The notes beneath the pieces were generated by a model that saw only the letters and a program-made list of their open reading frames with translations, did not search any database and had not been told where the DNA came from. Shown here piece after piece: positions 17,841-26,635 of a stretch of DNA of 64,000 nt. The stretch comes from Kribbella pratensis (GTDB lineage Bacteria; Actinomycetota; Actinomycetes; Propionibacteriales; Kribbellaceae). The stretch covers positions 2,873,134 to 2,937,133 of the forward strand of contig NZ_SODU01000001.1 of the NCBI RefSeq assembly GCF_004366075.1, in the 5' to 3' direction. A program made the position numbers and the translations under genes. Position 1 is the stretch's first letter. Every line of letters starts with the position of its first letter.

Positions 17841-18461
17841 TTACTGAGTGCTGGAGGTCCGGGGCGGCTTCAGGCCGGTGGCGCGGAGTTCGAGGGTGGC
17901 CAGGGCGGTGACGACCTCGCGGTCGCCGTCGCGCCAGGCGGCGACCGGGTCGTCGGAGATCTTCGCGAGTTTGTGCATCGGCTGGTTCGCCATCGCCCGG
18001 AGCGCGAACAGGTCCAGGTCCGCCGCGTTGTCGATGAACCGCTGCGCCGCGCCCGCCCGGCGCGCGAAGCGGATCCGCCGCGGCACCCAGATCAGTACGG
18101 CGAACAGCACCGGCAACCCGATCGTGACGGCCGCGAGCACGTACGCCAGCTGTTCCACCGCATGCGCCTGGTCCCGCCCCGCCTGCGCCAGCTTCCCCGC
18201 GGCACCGGCCGCCCCGTCGATCGGCGACCGCAACTGGTCACCCACCGCCGGCACCTTCCCGATCGGCTCGGACAACCGCCGCAGATCCCCCGCAAGCCCG
18301 TCCCCCGCCTCAGCCGCCTTCCGCCCCGGCGCCCCGAGCGCGTCGGTCACCCGGTAGACAAGCAAGCCCAACTCGACACAGGCCCAAACCCACGCCGCCA
18401 GCATCAGATCACCAACAACCTGCCGGAACCGCTGACCCCGTAGATCGGAATAGAGCTTCAC
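17841..18461 (-). CDS. Hypothetical two-TM membrane protein
   Basis: About 206 residues if it starts at the GTG at 18461, which has GGGAG 7 nt upstream; a longer frame to 18665 would overlap the tryptophan dioxygenase gene and is unlikely. Two membrane segments are clear, VVGDLMLAAWVWACVELGLL near the N-terminus and LAYVLAAVTIGLPVLFAVLI near residue 110, separated by an Ala/Gly/Pro-rich stretch that is probably extracellular. The cytoplasmic tail is helical and charged (RRAGAAQRFIDNAADLDLFALRAM). I do not recognise the family. It lies 59 nt downstream of the tryptophan dioxygenase gene on the same strand. Confidence 0.75.
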   Translation of the reverse strand: MKLYSDLRGQRFRQVVGDLMLAAWVWACVELGLLVYRVTDALGAPGRKAAEAGDGLAGDLRRLSEPIGKVPAVGDQLRSPIDGAAGAAGKLAQAGRDQAHAVEQLAYVLAAVTIGLPVLFAVLIWVPRRIRFARRAGAAQRFIDNAADLDLFALRAMANQPMHKLAKISDDPVAAWRDGDREVVTALATLELRATGLKPPRTSSTQ

Positions 18462-18520
18462 CACTTGGCTCCCATCTGCCAGGGCGGTCCGGAACCACAG
18501 GCGATCTGTTCCGGAGAGGG

Positions 18521-19342
18521 TCAGAGGTTGCTGCGGAGGTTCCAGAGGAGGGGGTAGTAGCGGAGGTCGAGGCGGCTGCGCAGGTAGGTGGCGCCGGAGG
18601 AGCCTCCGGTGCCCGGTTTGGTGCCGATCATGCGCTCGACCATGACCACGTGTCGCGCGCGCCACGCCGCGGCCAGTTCGTCGTGCTGGACCAGCGCCTC
18701 GGCGAGTTCCCAGATGGCGGCGTAGTGCGAGCGGTCGCCGGCGATCTTGCGCAGGGCGTCGCGGATGGCGTCCTCGGAGTCGGTGTCGAAGCCGCCCTTC
18801 CGCAGTACGTCGAGGTACGCGTCCCAGAGCGTCGGCTCCTCCAGCCGGCGCCGCAACCGGTCCTGCTCAACCGCAGTCAGCCCGCGGAATCGGCGTACGA
18901 AGGACGGATCCTTCGCGCCGGAGAGGAACTCGATCTCCCGGAACTGCACGGACTGGAACCCGGACGCCGGCGACAACCGGTGCCGGAACTCACCGAAGTC
19001 CTGCGGCGTCATCGTCTCGAGAATGTCGACCTGCTGCGTCAGCACGCGCTCGATCGTGTGCACCCGCCGCAGCAGGTGCTCGGCCAGCCAGTGCTCGCCG
19101 GCGAGCATCGCGTCCCGGGACGCGGTCAGCTCGTGCAGGATCTGCTTGAACCACAGCTCGTACACCTGGTGGATCGTGATGAACAGCAGCTCGTCGTGCG
19201 CCGGCGGGTCCGACTCCAGCCGCTGCTGGTCGAGCAGCTCGGTCAGACGCAGGTAGCTCCCGTACGTGAGCCGTCCGCCCTCCTCACCGAAGTGCACGTC
19301 GACTCCGCCCCACTGTCCAGCAACCCCGTCATCAGTGCTCAT
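18521..19342 (-). CDS. kynA: Tryptophan 2,3-dioxygenase
   Basis: A 273-residue heme dioxygenase catalysing the first step of the kynurenine pathway, L-tryptophan to N-formylkynurenine. Diagnostic blocks are all present: FITIHQVYELWFKQILHEL (substrate and heme-edge His, about residues 54-72), SGFQSVQFREIE, and IGTKPGTGGSSGATYLRS near the C-terminus. Length matches bacterial TDO. Kynurenine formamidase and kynureninase genes are not next to it. The start is ATG at 19342; a perfect TGACCGGTCA palindrome lies 27 nt upstream. Confidence 0.97.
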   Translation of the reverse strand: MSTDDGVAGQWGGVDVHFGEEGGRLTYGSYLRLTELLDQQRLESDPPAHDELLFITIHQVYELWFKQILHELTASRDAMLAGEHWLAEHLLRRVHTIERVLTQQVDILETMTPQDFGEFRHRLSPASGFQSVQFREIEFLSGAKDPSFVRRFRGLTAVEQDRLRRRLEEPTLWDAYLDVLRKGGFDTDSEDAIRDALRKIAGDRSHYAAIWELAEALVQHDELAAAWRARHVVMVERMIGTKPGTGGSSGATYLRSRLDLRYYPLLWNLRSNL

Positions 19343-19368
19343 GTGACGGAGACTAGCCGACCGTTCCG

Positions 19369-19378
19369 TGACCGGTCA
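19369..19378. promoter_or_regulatory. TGACCGGTCA palindrome between kynA and the divergent gene
   Basis: A perfect 10-bp palindrome in the 83-nt gap between two divergent genes. It could be a repressor operator controlling kynA; no regulator gene adjoins it. Confidence 0.3.
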
Positions 19379-19425
19379 GTGATTCGTTCGTTGGTTCTCA
19401 GGTACGCCGAGTTTCTAGGAGTTGC

Positions 19426-19941
19426 ATGTCCGCCACGGTCGAGAGCCCGATCGTCCCGGGACCGGTTCAGGGTCCCACCCGGGAAGAGCCGCTGATCGAG
19501 GCGTTGCTGCTCGACGACTACCGGTCGCTCGTCCACCTCGCCTACCTGATCCTCCCGCCTGCGATCAGCCGGGCGAGGCGGGTAGCGGCCGCGCATGCCG
19601 TCGTCCAGCGGGCGCTCCCGCCGGGGCTCGTGCCGCCGAGGGATCTGGTGCTCCCGTCGAGCCTGATCGTGGCGCCGGATGTCAGGGTCCCGGCGACCAG
19701 GCTCCGGGAGTTCATGCGCCGCCGGGTCGTCGAGGAAGCAACCCGGCAGGCGGAGCGCCGGTCGTTCCTCGCCCGCCTCGGCAGCGCACTCGCACCGTCC
19801 GACGAACTCGGCTTCGAGCCGTGCACGACCCGCCCCGACCGGTCCGCCCTCGCCCGCCGCCGCGCCCGCGGCCGCCGCTTCGCGATCACCACCGTCCTGG
19901 TCCTCACCGCAGGGATCCTCGCAGCACTGCTGATGTCTTGA
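19426..19941 (+). CDS. Small membrane-anchored protein with sigma-region-2-like N-terminus
   Basis: A 171-residue protein with strong GC3 coding bias. Residues about 27-62 ([33 protein letters not shown]) resemble the first helices of ECF sigma factor region 2 (DxYxxLxRLAYLL...A..LVQ), but the core helix with its conserved acidic and aromatic residues is not recognisable. The C-terminus is a basic stretch ([12 protein letters not shown]) followed by one membrane helix ([17 protein letters not shown]) running to the end. It could be a sigma-derived membrane protein or simply uncharacterised. It lies upstream of the GH76 gene. Confidence 0.65.
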   Translation: MSATVESPIVPGPVQGPTREEPLIEALLLDDYRSLVHLAYLILPPAISRARRVAAAHAVVQRALPPGLVPPRDLVLPSSLIVAPDVRVPATRLREFMRRRVVEEATRQAERRSFLARLGSALAPSDELGFEPCTTRPDRSALARRRARGRRFAITTVLVLTAGILAALLMS

Positions 19942-20005
19942 CGTAGAGTCGCCACCCACTTACCTTCGGTGGCACCGCCTTCTTCCTACCGCCCCAGGGA
20001 GATCT

Positions 20006-21466
20006 GTGATGTACGTTGGAATCGTTTCCAGCCTGTCCCTGCTGATCGCTCCCCTCGGCGCGCCACCACCGCCGCCGGCCGAGACCCCACAGGTGAACAT
20101 GTCCACCCAGGCAACGATCTGCAACAAGTACTGCGACGCCCGCGACCCTGCCCTCGCGCCCAACGACCGGGCTCCCGTCTCCACCACGATCTTCGGCCGC
20201 ACGATCACCCTGCACTTCGACGACGACGACGCGATGGGGTGGGCCTCGATCGAGAACGGCAACCCCGGCGACGAGGTCTGGCTGGACCGTTCGATGGACG
20301 GCGGCCGCACCTGGTCCGGCGGCAGCCGCCTCGGCAACACCGCGATCCCGAGCGGTCAACGCGGCTGGCGCACGCAGATGTACAACGTCGACGACTGGAA
20401 CAACCTCGGCGTCGGAGCGCTCCGGGCGTGCGGTAAGGCCGGCGACCGCGCCGACATCGCCTGCACGCCGTGGGCCCGAACGACGTGGAACGCCTGGGAC
20501 CGTCGTACGGCGGCCGCGACCGCGCTGATGCAGAACTACAACCTGGCCAGTGGGCTGTTCGACACCACGGGCTGGTGGAACTCGGCCAACGCGCTGAACG
20601 CGTTGATCGACAACGCCCGGGTCAGCGGGATGCAGAGCTACAAGTACGCGATCGGCAAGACGTACGACCTGAACCTGAACAAGTTCGAGGGCCAGTTCCG
20701 CAACGACTACATCGACGACACCGGGTGGTGGGGGCTCGCGTGGGTTGCGGCGTACGACCTCACCGGCGAGGACCGCTACCTGCAGACGGCGCGTGCGGAC
20801 GCCGATCACATGGCGGCGTACTGGGACAACACCTGCGGCGGCGGTGTCTGGTGGAGCGAGGCGAAGACGTACAAGAACGCGATCTCGAACTCGCTCTACA
20901 TCCAGCTGAACGCGCAGTTGCACAGCCGGATCGGCGGCGACACGACGTACCTGCAACGCGCGCAGGCCGGCTGGACGTGGTTCCAGCAGACCGGGATGAT
21001 CAACGGCTCGAACCTGGTGAACGACGGGATCGACCTGTCCACGTGCAGGAACAACGGCGACACCGCGTGGACGTACAACCAGGGCGTGCTGATCGGCGCG
21101 CTCACCGAGTTGTCCAAGGCAACGAACAACTCGGCGTACCTGACGTCCGCCCGCCGGCTCGCCGACGCGTCGACCACCGCGTCGTCGCTGCACACCGCCG
21201 ACGGCATCCTGCGCGAGCCGTGCGAGAACGGCGACTGCGGCGGCGACGGCCCGTCGTTCAAGGGCGCGCACGTCCGCGGCCTCGGCAAGCTGAACGCGGC
21301 GCTGTCCGACCACCCGTACACGTCCTACCTGCAACGCCAGGCCGACCGCGCCTTCGCCGCCGACCGGACGCCGATGGATCAGTACGGTCTGCGCTGGTAC
21401 GGCCCGGTCGACACACTCGACGCCGCCCGCCAGCAATCCGCCCTCGATCTACTGAACGCCGTCTGA
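20006..21466 (+). CDS. Secreted GH76-family alpha-1,6-mannanase
   Basis: About 485 residues. A short hydrophobic leader ([18 protein letters not shown]) is followed by a Pro-rich linker and a Cys-containing N-terminal beta region. From about residue 155 it has the (alpha/alpha)6 toroid of GH76, with the catalytic pair in [12 protein letters not shown] (about Asp235-Asp236), [20 protein letters not shown] and [14 protein letters not shown]76 enzymes cut alpha-1,6-mannan of fungal walls or actinobacterial lipomannan-like glycans. Adjacent GTG (20006) and ATG (20009) starts both follow AGGGAGA. The leader lacks N-terminal basic residues, so it may be an atypical signal. Confidence 0.92.
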   Translation: MMYVGIVSSLSLLIAPLGAPPPPPAETPQVNMSTQATICNKYCDARDPALAPNDRAPVSTTIFGRTITLHFDDDDAMGWASIENGNPGDEVWLDRSMDGGRTWSGGSRLGNTAIPSGQRGWRTQMYNVDDWNNLGVGALRACGKAGDRADIACTPWARTTWNAWDRRTAAATALMQNYNLASGLFDTTGWWNSANALNALIDNARVSGMQSYKYAIGKTYDLNLNKFEGQFRNDYIDDTGWWGLAWVAAYDLTGEDRYLQTARADADHMAAYWDNTCGGGVWWSEAKTYKNAISNSLYIQLNAQLHSRIGGDTTYLQRAQAGWTWFQQTGMINGSNLVNDGIDLSTCRNNGDTAWTYNQGVLIGALTELSKATNNSAYLTSARRLADASTTASSLHTADGILREPCENGDCGGDGPSFKGAHVRGLGKLNAALSDHPYTSYLQRQADRAFAADRTPMDQYGLRWYGPVDTLDAARQQSALDLLNAV

Positions 21467-21485
21467 AAATGCAGGTTCGATACAA

Positions 21486-21586
21486 GGTCTGTCCGCAGGG
21501 GATCCAGGGGAGGTCCAGACCGGTCTGAATGCGTCTCGAACGGTCTGTTTCCGGTGCCAAGGTGAAGTGACGGGTCCACAGGACCC
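21486..21586 (+). promoter_or_regulatory. Leader of the Hsp70 operon with palindrome and repeated GGTCTG sites
   Basis: CAGACCGGTCTG (21516-21527) is a perfect 12-bp palindrome; its half-site GGTCTG recurs at 21486-21491 and 21542-21547. Further down, GGGTCC-ACA-GGACCC (21572-21586) can form a hairpin ending 21 nt before the GTG start of the first operon gene. The cluster suggests a dedicated regulator. It does not match CIRCE (TTAGCACTC-N9-GAGTGCTAA) or HAIR (CTTGAGT-N7-ACTCAAG), the usual heat-shock operators. Confidence 0.45.
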
Positions 21587-21607
21587 CACAACCCTGGGGG
21601 TGAGCCG

Positions 21608-23668
21608 GTGGCGGATCCGATCGTCGACGAGTTGCGCAGTCTTGCCGGGCCGGACCTGTACCGGCGGAACGCCTTCCGGATCAGCGGGCTGCTCGCGGAC
21701 GCCAACGCGCGCACCACCCGTCAGGTCGCGCAGCGGTTGCGTGCGGCGCTCGAGGGCGGAGCCGACATCGATCTCGGTACGGCGACCTCTCGCGACCCGC
21801 ACGAGATCCAGGCCGCCTGCGACCTGATCCTCGGCGACCCGCGCCGCCGGCTGGTCCACGAGGTGTTCGCTCCCTGGGGCGACGACGTCTCCGGCTGCGG
21901 CTGCCACCCCAAGGTGCACGAGGACCACGATGCCGCGGTCGCAGCCCACAACGACTCGATCGATCGCGAGCAGAGCCGCGGTACGCCGGACGCCGAGTGG
22001 AGCCGCGCCTCGCAGTCCTGGTCGAGGGTTGTCGGCGCGCTGACGAACCACCTGGAGTATCGGGTCCGCGAGCTCGACGACCGGCAGCTCGACGACTCGG
22101 CCGTTGCCGGGATCGAGCGGGAACTGCCGCGGACCCTCGTGCAGCCGGCCGTCGATCTCGCAGTGGCCGGTCCGCTCGGCCGGGCGGGCATGCTCGTCAA
22201 GACGGCGCGGAGGTTCCCGAAGGCGGAGACCGTGCACCATAGGCTGATCGAGGCCGCGGCAACCCCGTTGTACGAGGACCTGGAGGAACGCCGTACGCAG
22301 GTCGCCCGGCGGATCGGCGAGGAGCCGGTCGATCCGATCGTCGCCGAGATCGAACGCGACCTGCTGCCGCAACTGCAACGGCTGGACGCCCTGCTGCCGC
22401 CGAAGCAGAACCACCGGACCTCCGCGCTCCACGACCAGCTCGCGATCCTGCTCAACAACTGCGCCGTCGACCTGATGAACCGCGGCAAGGCCGCCGACGG
22501 CCGCGCCGAACGCTGGCTGGACCGCGCGACGAAGCTCGTGATCGACCAGCGCGACCGCGACCTGATCGACGAGAACCGGGAGGCGCTGCTCGAGAACCAG
22601 CGCGCGATGCGGGAGTTCCGCGAGCAGGTCGACTACCTGTTCCGGATGCGCGGGAAGTACGCCGCGCAACGCCTGCTCCGGCAGGCGCGGACGCAGACCA
22701 GCTCGCCGTCGGTCCGTGCCGAGATCGACCAAATGCTCGCCGAGCTCGCGGCCGGCACGTTCAACTCGGTCCACTCCCCTCCGCCACAGGTGAAGCGGCC
22801 GCCGGTCTCCCCGAAGCGCCGGCGTCGTCGCCGGCTGGTGGCCTGGCTGCTCGTCCTCGCGCTGATCGGTCTCGGCGTATGGCACTGGTGGCCACGGAAG
22901 CTCAACATCTCCAGCGACAAGATCTCCGACAACGCACCCGCCGGGACCTGCCTGGACCAGACGGACAGTTCGCCGACCGATCTCCGCGGCGCAGACTGCG
23001 ACTCGCCGCACTGGGGCGAAATCATCGGGTACGTCGCGATCACCAAGGTGCCCGCGACGTATCCGGGTGACGACCAGGCGAACGCGCTCGGCCAGTTCCT
23101 GTGCGGCGAGAAGATGGTCCAGCAGCGTCTGAACGCCGACGTGTACGACGTGACCACGCTCCATGCACCCGCACAACGCTGGAACAACGGCAAGAACTCC
23201 AGCAAGTACGAGAACTACGCGGCCTGTGTGGTTCATCGGCACGACGGTCTCGACCTCGAGAGCGGTGTGACACCGATCGCCGAGCTGAAGGATCCGAAGC
23301 CGGTCGCGATGGACCTGCAGGCCGCGAAGGTCGCCGACAACGCGCCCGTCGGTAGCTGTGTCCAGGGCCGAGTCGACGGCGAAGCGCTCGCCGGCAAAGT
23401 CAAGATCGTCCGCTGCAGTGAGTGGCACTGGGGGCAGATCTTCGGCTACCCGACGCTCTACGAGGCCGGCCAGTCCTTCCCTGGCGACAGCGAGGTCAAT
23501 GCCGTGTCCCGGAACGCCTGCGCAGCCAGGATTCCCAGCCTGCCGGGTTTCGCGACCTGGGTAGGACCGCCGTCGTATCCGTCCTGGGAAGACCCGAACC
23601 AGGTCAAGTACGCCGTCTGCTTGGTGCACCGGGCAGACAACAAGCCGTTCAAGGGAGCACCTGAATGA
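21608..23668 (+). CDS. Single-pass membrane protein with two external septum-formation-like domains (Hsp70 operon gene 1)
   Basis: A 686-residue protein starting at GTG with GGGGGTGA 5 nt upstream. Residues 1-400 are cytoplasmic and mostly helical; the first part (DLYRRNAFRISGLLADANAR, then GDPRRRLVHEVFAPWG) resembles N-terminal regions of DnaJ/TPR-type chaperone partners, although no HPD motif of a J-domain is present. A basic stretch (PKRRRRRRL) precedes one membrane helix near residues 408-428. Outside are two tandem domains of about 115 residues sharing DNAPxGxC, a CxxxHWGxIxGY block, YPGD/FPGD and a late C-V-V/L-H-R, like the septum-formation (PF13845-type) fold with paired cysteines. 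It overlaps the next gene by 4 nt. Probably a membrane anchor or regulator for the Hsp70 downstream. Confidence 0.85.
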   Translation: MADPIVDELRSLAGPDLYRRNAFRISGLLADANARTTRQVAQRLRAALEGGADIDLGTATSRDPHEIQAACDLILGDPRRRLVHEVFAPWGDDVSGCGCHPKVHEDHDAAVAAHNDSIDREQSRGTPDAEWSRASQSWSRVVGALTNHLEYRVRELDDRQLDDSAVAGIERELPRTLVQPAVDLAVAGPLGRAGMLVKTARRFPKAETVHHRLIEAAATPLYEDLEERRTQVARRIGEEPVDPIVAEIERDLLPQLQRLDALLPPKQNHRTSALHDQLAILLNNCAVDLMNRGKAADGRAERWLDRATKLVIDQRDRDLIDENREALLENQRAMREFREQVDYLFRMRGKYAAQRLLRQARTQTSSPSVRAEIDQMLAELAAGTFNSVHSPPPQVKRPPVSPKRRRRRRLVAWLLVLALIGLGVWHWWPRKLNISSDKISDNAPAGTCLDQTDSSPTDLRGADCDSPHWGEIIGYVAITKVPATYPGDDQANALGQFLCGEKMVQQRLNADVYDVTTLHAPAQRWNNGKNSSKYENYAACVVHRHDGLDLESGVTPIAELKDPKPVAMDLQAAKVADNAPVGSCVQGRVDGEALAGKVKIVRCSEWHWGQIFGYPTLYEAGQSFPGDSEVNAVSRNACAARIPSLPGFATWVGPPSYPSWEDPNQVKYAVCLVHRADNKPFKGAPE

Positions 23669-24168
23669 CGTGGGCCTGGTTCCGCCAATGGCGGCAGCAC
23701 AAGGCGTTCCGGATCGCGGCACCGAGCTGGTCAGGTACGGCGTACGACGACCTGGACCGCTACCTCGCCGAGCTCGGGGAGACCGCTGCTCAACCGGGCG
23801 AGGACGCGGACGACCACGCGCTCGCCGAGGCCGCGACCAATCTGTGGCGGGCCCGCCGCAAACTTGCCCAGGGCAACGATGGGCAGGGGAAGCAGGCTGC
23901 ACGGTATCTGCGGACCTGCGCCAATGCGCTCGCGTCCGCCGGGTTGACCGTTCAGGACCATGACGGCGAGCCGTTCCATGCCGGGCGTTCGGTCGACGTG
24001 CTGCTCTACTCCGACGATTCCGAGGTGACGGTGGAGACCGTTGTCGAGACGGTTCGGCCGGCCGTGTACCACCACGATCGGCGGATCCAGACAGCTCAGG
24101 TGATCGTCGCCGTACCCACCGGCTCCAAGAACTCGACCAGCTCCGACAGCGAGGACAGCCATGCGTGA
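23665..24168 (+). CDS. GrpE-like protein (Hsp70 operon gene 2)
   Basis: A 167-residue protein. The last 70 residues follow the GrpE beta-domain pattern: VQDHDGEPFHAGRSVDVL, then ETVVETVRPAVYHHDRRIQTAQVIVAVP, comparable with the GrpE sequence around GEPFDP...GTVVEVLRPGY...LRPAMVVVA. The long paired helix of canonical GrpE is replaced by a shorter helical region (about residues 20-95). GrpE exchanges nucleotide on Hsp70, so the likely partner is the Hsp70 encoded immediately downstream (8-nt overlap). It overlaps gene 1 by 4 nt. The assignment rests on this motif similarity and context. Confidence 0.75.
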   Translation: MTWAWFRQWRQHKAFRIAAPSWSGTAYDDLDRYLAELGETAAQPGEDADDHALAEAATNLWRARRKLAQGNDGQGKQAARYLRTCANALASAGLTVQDHDGEPFHAGRSVDVLLYSDDSEVTVETVVETVRPAVYHHDRRIQTAQVIVAVPTGSKNSTSSDSEDSHA

Positions 24169-26635
24169 CACCATCGATATCGGGATCGATCTCGGCACCA
24201 CCAACAGCGCGATCGCCCTGGCCGAGGGCGACACGGTCACGGTGATCAAGAACAACGAGAGCCAGGACACCACACCGTCGGCGGTCTGGATGCCGCGCGC
24301 GGGTGAGGTCAGGGTCGGCGCGAAGGCCCGTACCCGGGTCGAATCGGATCCGGAGAACACCGCGTCCGAGTTCAAGCTGGAGATGGGTCTGGCGGATGTG
24401 GCTCGCCGGTTTGCGAGGGCCGGCGTCCAGCTCACGCCGCCGCAACTGTCGGCCGAAGTCCTGAAGTCGTTGCGCAATGACGCGACCCGGTTCCTGAACG
24501 ACGCTCCGACCGCGGCCGTCATCACGGTCCCGGCGGCGTTCGCGCTGAACCAGAACAAGGCGACCGTCGAGGCGGCCACGTTGGCCGGTTTCGTTCCCGG
24601 CTCGCCGTTGCTCCAGGAGCCGACCGCGGCCGCGTTCGCGTACGGGCTGCAGGACACCAGCGACCGGGCGTACTGGATGGTGTTCGACTTCGGCGGCGGG
24701 ACCTTCGACGCCGCGGTGGTGAACAAGCGCGACGGCGAGCTGCGCGTGCTGCACCACGCCGGCGACCCGTACCTGGGCGGCAAGCTGATCGACTGGGCGC
24801 TCGTCGAGCGAGTGCTCGCACCGGCCGCCGCGTCGGAGTTCGGGCTGTCCGACTTCCACCGCGACAACCCGCGCCACGCGCGGAACTTCGCCCGGTTGAA
24901 GGCGGCCGCCGAGGAAGCGAAGATCGCGCTCTCCGGCATCGAGTCGACGTCCGTCCTGGTCGAGTTGGACACGCCGGGCGGCGACAGCGAGACGTTCGAC
25001 TTCACCCTCAGCCGCGGCGCCCTCGACCGCGTCGCCGAGCCGTACTACGTGCGCGCGATCAACCTCTGCCGCGAGGCGATGCGCGAGAACGGCCTGTCGG
25101 CGGACGCGATCGACAAGCTGCTCCTGGTCGGCGGCGTCACGCTCTCCCCCGGCCTGCGCGAACGGCTCGCGGACCCGGCCGACGGGATCGGGATCTCGTT
25201 GGAGACCCGGTTGGACCCGTCGACCGTGGTCGCCCGCGGCGCGGCGTTGTTCGCGAGCACCATTCGGCATCCCGCGCGGCTGGCCGCGGCCCCCGCAGCG
25301 GGCGAGTTCGCCGTCGAACTCTCGTACGAACCGGCCGTCACCACCACCACGACGACCGTGGCAGGCCGGCTGCGCGCCGGGCGCGACCTGGATTGGACCG
25401 GGTATTCCGTGGTCCTCGCGAACCCCGAGGGCCGGCCGCCGTTCCGGACCGCGAACATCGCGCTGAACCGGGTCGGCGCGTTCGCGACCGAGGTCGACGT
25501 GGACGAGCGCCGTACGTCGCGATTCACCGTCGAGCTGATCGACCCGGCCGGCGCGCCGCAGAAGGTGGTCCCGAACACGTTGTCGATCACGCACCGGACC
25601 GAGACGTTCGGCGGCGCGCGGCTCGCGCACTCGCTCGGCATCCAGCTGGCCGACAAGACGTTCTCGCCGCTGCTCCGCAAGGGCGCCGGGGTTCCGACGA
25701 CGGCCCACGGGAAGTTCCGTACGTCGTACACGCTGCTCCGGCGCGACGACGAGGCGATGATCCGGATCCCTGTCGTGCAAGGGGAACGGGTGCGCGCGAA
25801 CCGGAACCGGCCGGTCGGGCTGCTGACGATCAAGCCGGTCGACCTGCGGATGGATCTGCCGGTCGGGACCGAGGTCGAGGTCACGTTCGAGGTGGACGCG
25901 TCGAACCTGGTGACGGTGGTCGCCGACGTACCGCTGATCGGGGCGCAGTTCGAAGCAGAGATCGACCTCGGGTCGGTGCGGACGCCGTCGGCCGACGTAC
26001 TGACCCGGCAACTCGCGGAAGCCGAGGATCGGTACGACAGGTTGCAGCGGTCGGCTGATCTGCGGGATGTGGACGAGCGGTTGCGGCGGCTGGAGGCCGA
26101 GGGCACGTTGCCGACCGTTCGGGAGCAGGTACGGGCGTCTGCGACCGACGCTGGTGCGGCGGCGACGGCCGAGGACCGGCTGCGGGACTTCCAGGCGGAA
26201 CTGGACGACATTGACGATCTGGCGGCGTTGCCGGGTCGTACACGGGGGTTGCTCGATCTCCTCGCGGAGGCGGGCGAGTTGGTTCAGCAGGCAGGAGCGG
26301 TACGGGACGAGCAGGAGCTGACCGCGTTGCGAGAGGCGGCGCAGCAGGCGATCGACGACCGCGATCTCAAGGCGATCGACGCGGCGACGGAGCGGACCGA
26401 GATCTTCATGGCGCGGCTCTATCGGAGGCAGCCGGGGTGGTACGAGGCCGTGTACTGGGAGGTTGTCCGGTCGCCCGGGATGTTGCCGCCGACCGCTGAG
26501 GCGGATCGGCTGGTGGCCGAGGGGCGGGACGCGATCAACCGGCGCGACGAGCGTTCGCTGGAACACGTCGTACAGCAGATGATCCGGCTCCTTCCGCGCG
26601 ATGAGCGGGAGATCATCATCGGACTCACGCAATGA
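24161..26635 (+). CDS. Hsp70/DnaK-family chaperone with extra domain between NBD and SBD (Hsp70 operon gene 3)
   Basis: An 824-residue Hsp70. The ATPase domain (1-365) is well preserved: GIDLGTTNSAIAL, VITVPAAFALNQNKAT, LLQEPTAAAFAYG, VFDFGGGTFDAAVV, and LLLVGGVTLSPGLRE. After RGAALFAS (about 358) canonical DnaK has a short linker; here about 100 residues of beta-rich sequence intervene (about 385-485, starting ELSYEPAVTTTTTT). The substrate-domain beta region then resumes at HSLGIQLADKTFSPLLRKG (about 489) through VVQGERVRANRN and EVEVTFEVDASNL. A helical lid-like C-terminus of about 220 residues follows. Longer than DnaK (about 620-640). It is clearly a specialised paralogue and not the housekeeping chaperone. 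Overlaps genes 2 (8 nt) and 4 (4 nt). Confidence 0.93.
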   Translation: MRDTIDIGIDLGTTNSAIALAEGDTVTVIKNNESQDTTPSAVWMPRAGEVRVGAKARTRVESDPENTASEFKLEMGLADVARRFARAGVQLTPPQLSAEVLKSLRNDATRFLNDAPTAAVITVPAAFALNQNKATVEAATLAGFVPGSPLLQEPTAAAFAYGLQDTSDRAYWMVFDFGGGTFDAAVVNKRDGELRVLHHAGDPYLGGKLIDWALVERVLAPAAASEFGLSDFHRDNPRHARNFARLKAAAEEAKIALSGIESTSVLVELDTPGGDSETFDFTLSRGALDRVAEPYYVRAINLCREAMRENGLSADAIDKLLLVGGVTLSPGLRERLADPADGIGISLETRLDPSTVVARGAALFASTIRHPARLAAAPAAGEFAVELSYEPAVTTTTTTVAGRLRAGRDLDWTGYSVVLANPEGRPPFRTANIALNRVGAFATEVDVDERRTSRFTVELIDPAGAPQKVVPNTLSITHRTETFGGARLAHSLGIQLADKTFSPLLRKGAGVPTTAHGKFRTSYTLLRRDDEAMIRIPVVQGERVRANRNRPVGLLTIKPVDLRMDLPVGTEVEVTFEVDASNLVTVVADVPLIGAQFEAEIDLGSVRTPSADVLTRQLAEAEDRYDRLQRSADLRDVDERLRRLEAEGTLPTVREQVRASATDAGAAATAEDRLRDFQAELDDIDDLAALPGRTRGLLDLLAEAGELVQQAGAVRDEQELTALREAAQQAIDDRDLKAIDAATERTEIFMARLYRRQPGWYEAVYWEVVRSPGMLPPTAEADRLVAEGRDAINRRDERSLEHVVQQMIRLLPRDEREIIIGLTQ

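Noticed and set aside
21449-26632. A 1727-codon open frame on the minus strand
   Set aside because: It is the antisense shadow of the Hsp70 operon: composition is Arg/Val/Asp-rich without motifs, while the plus-strand frames contain clear Hsp70 and membrane motifs.
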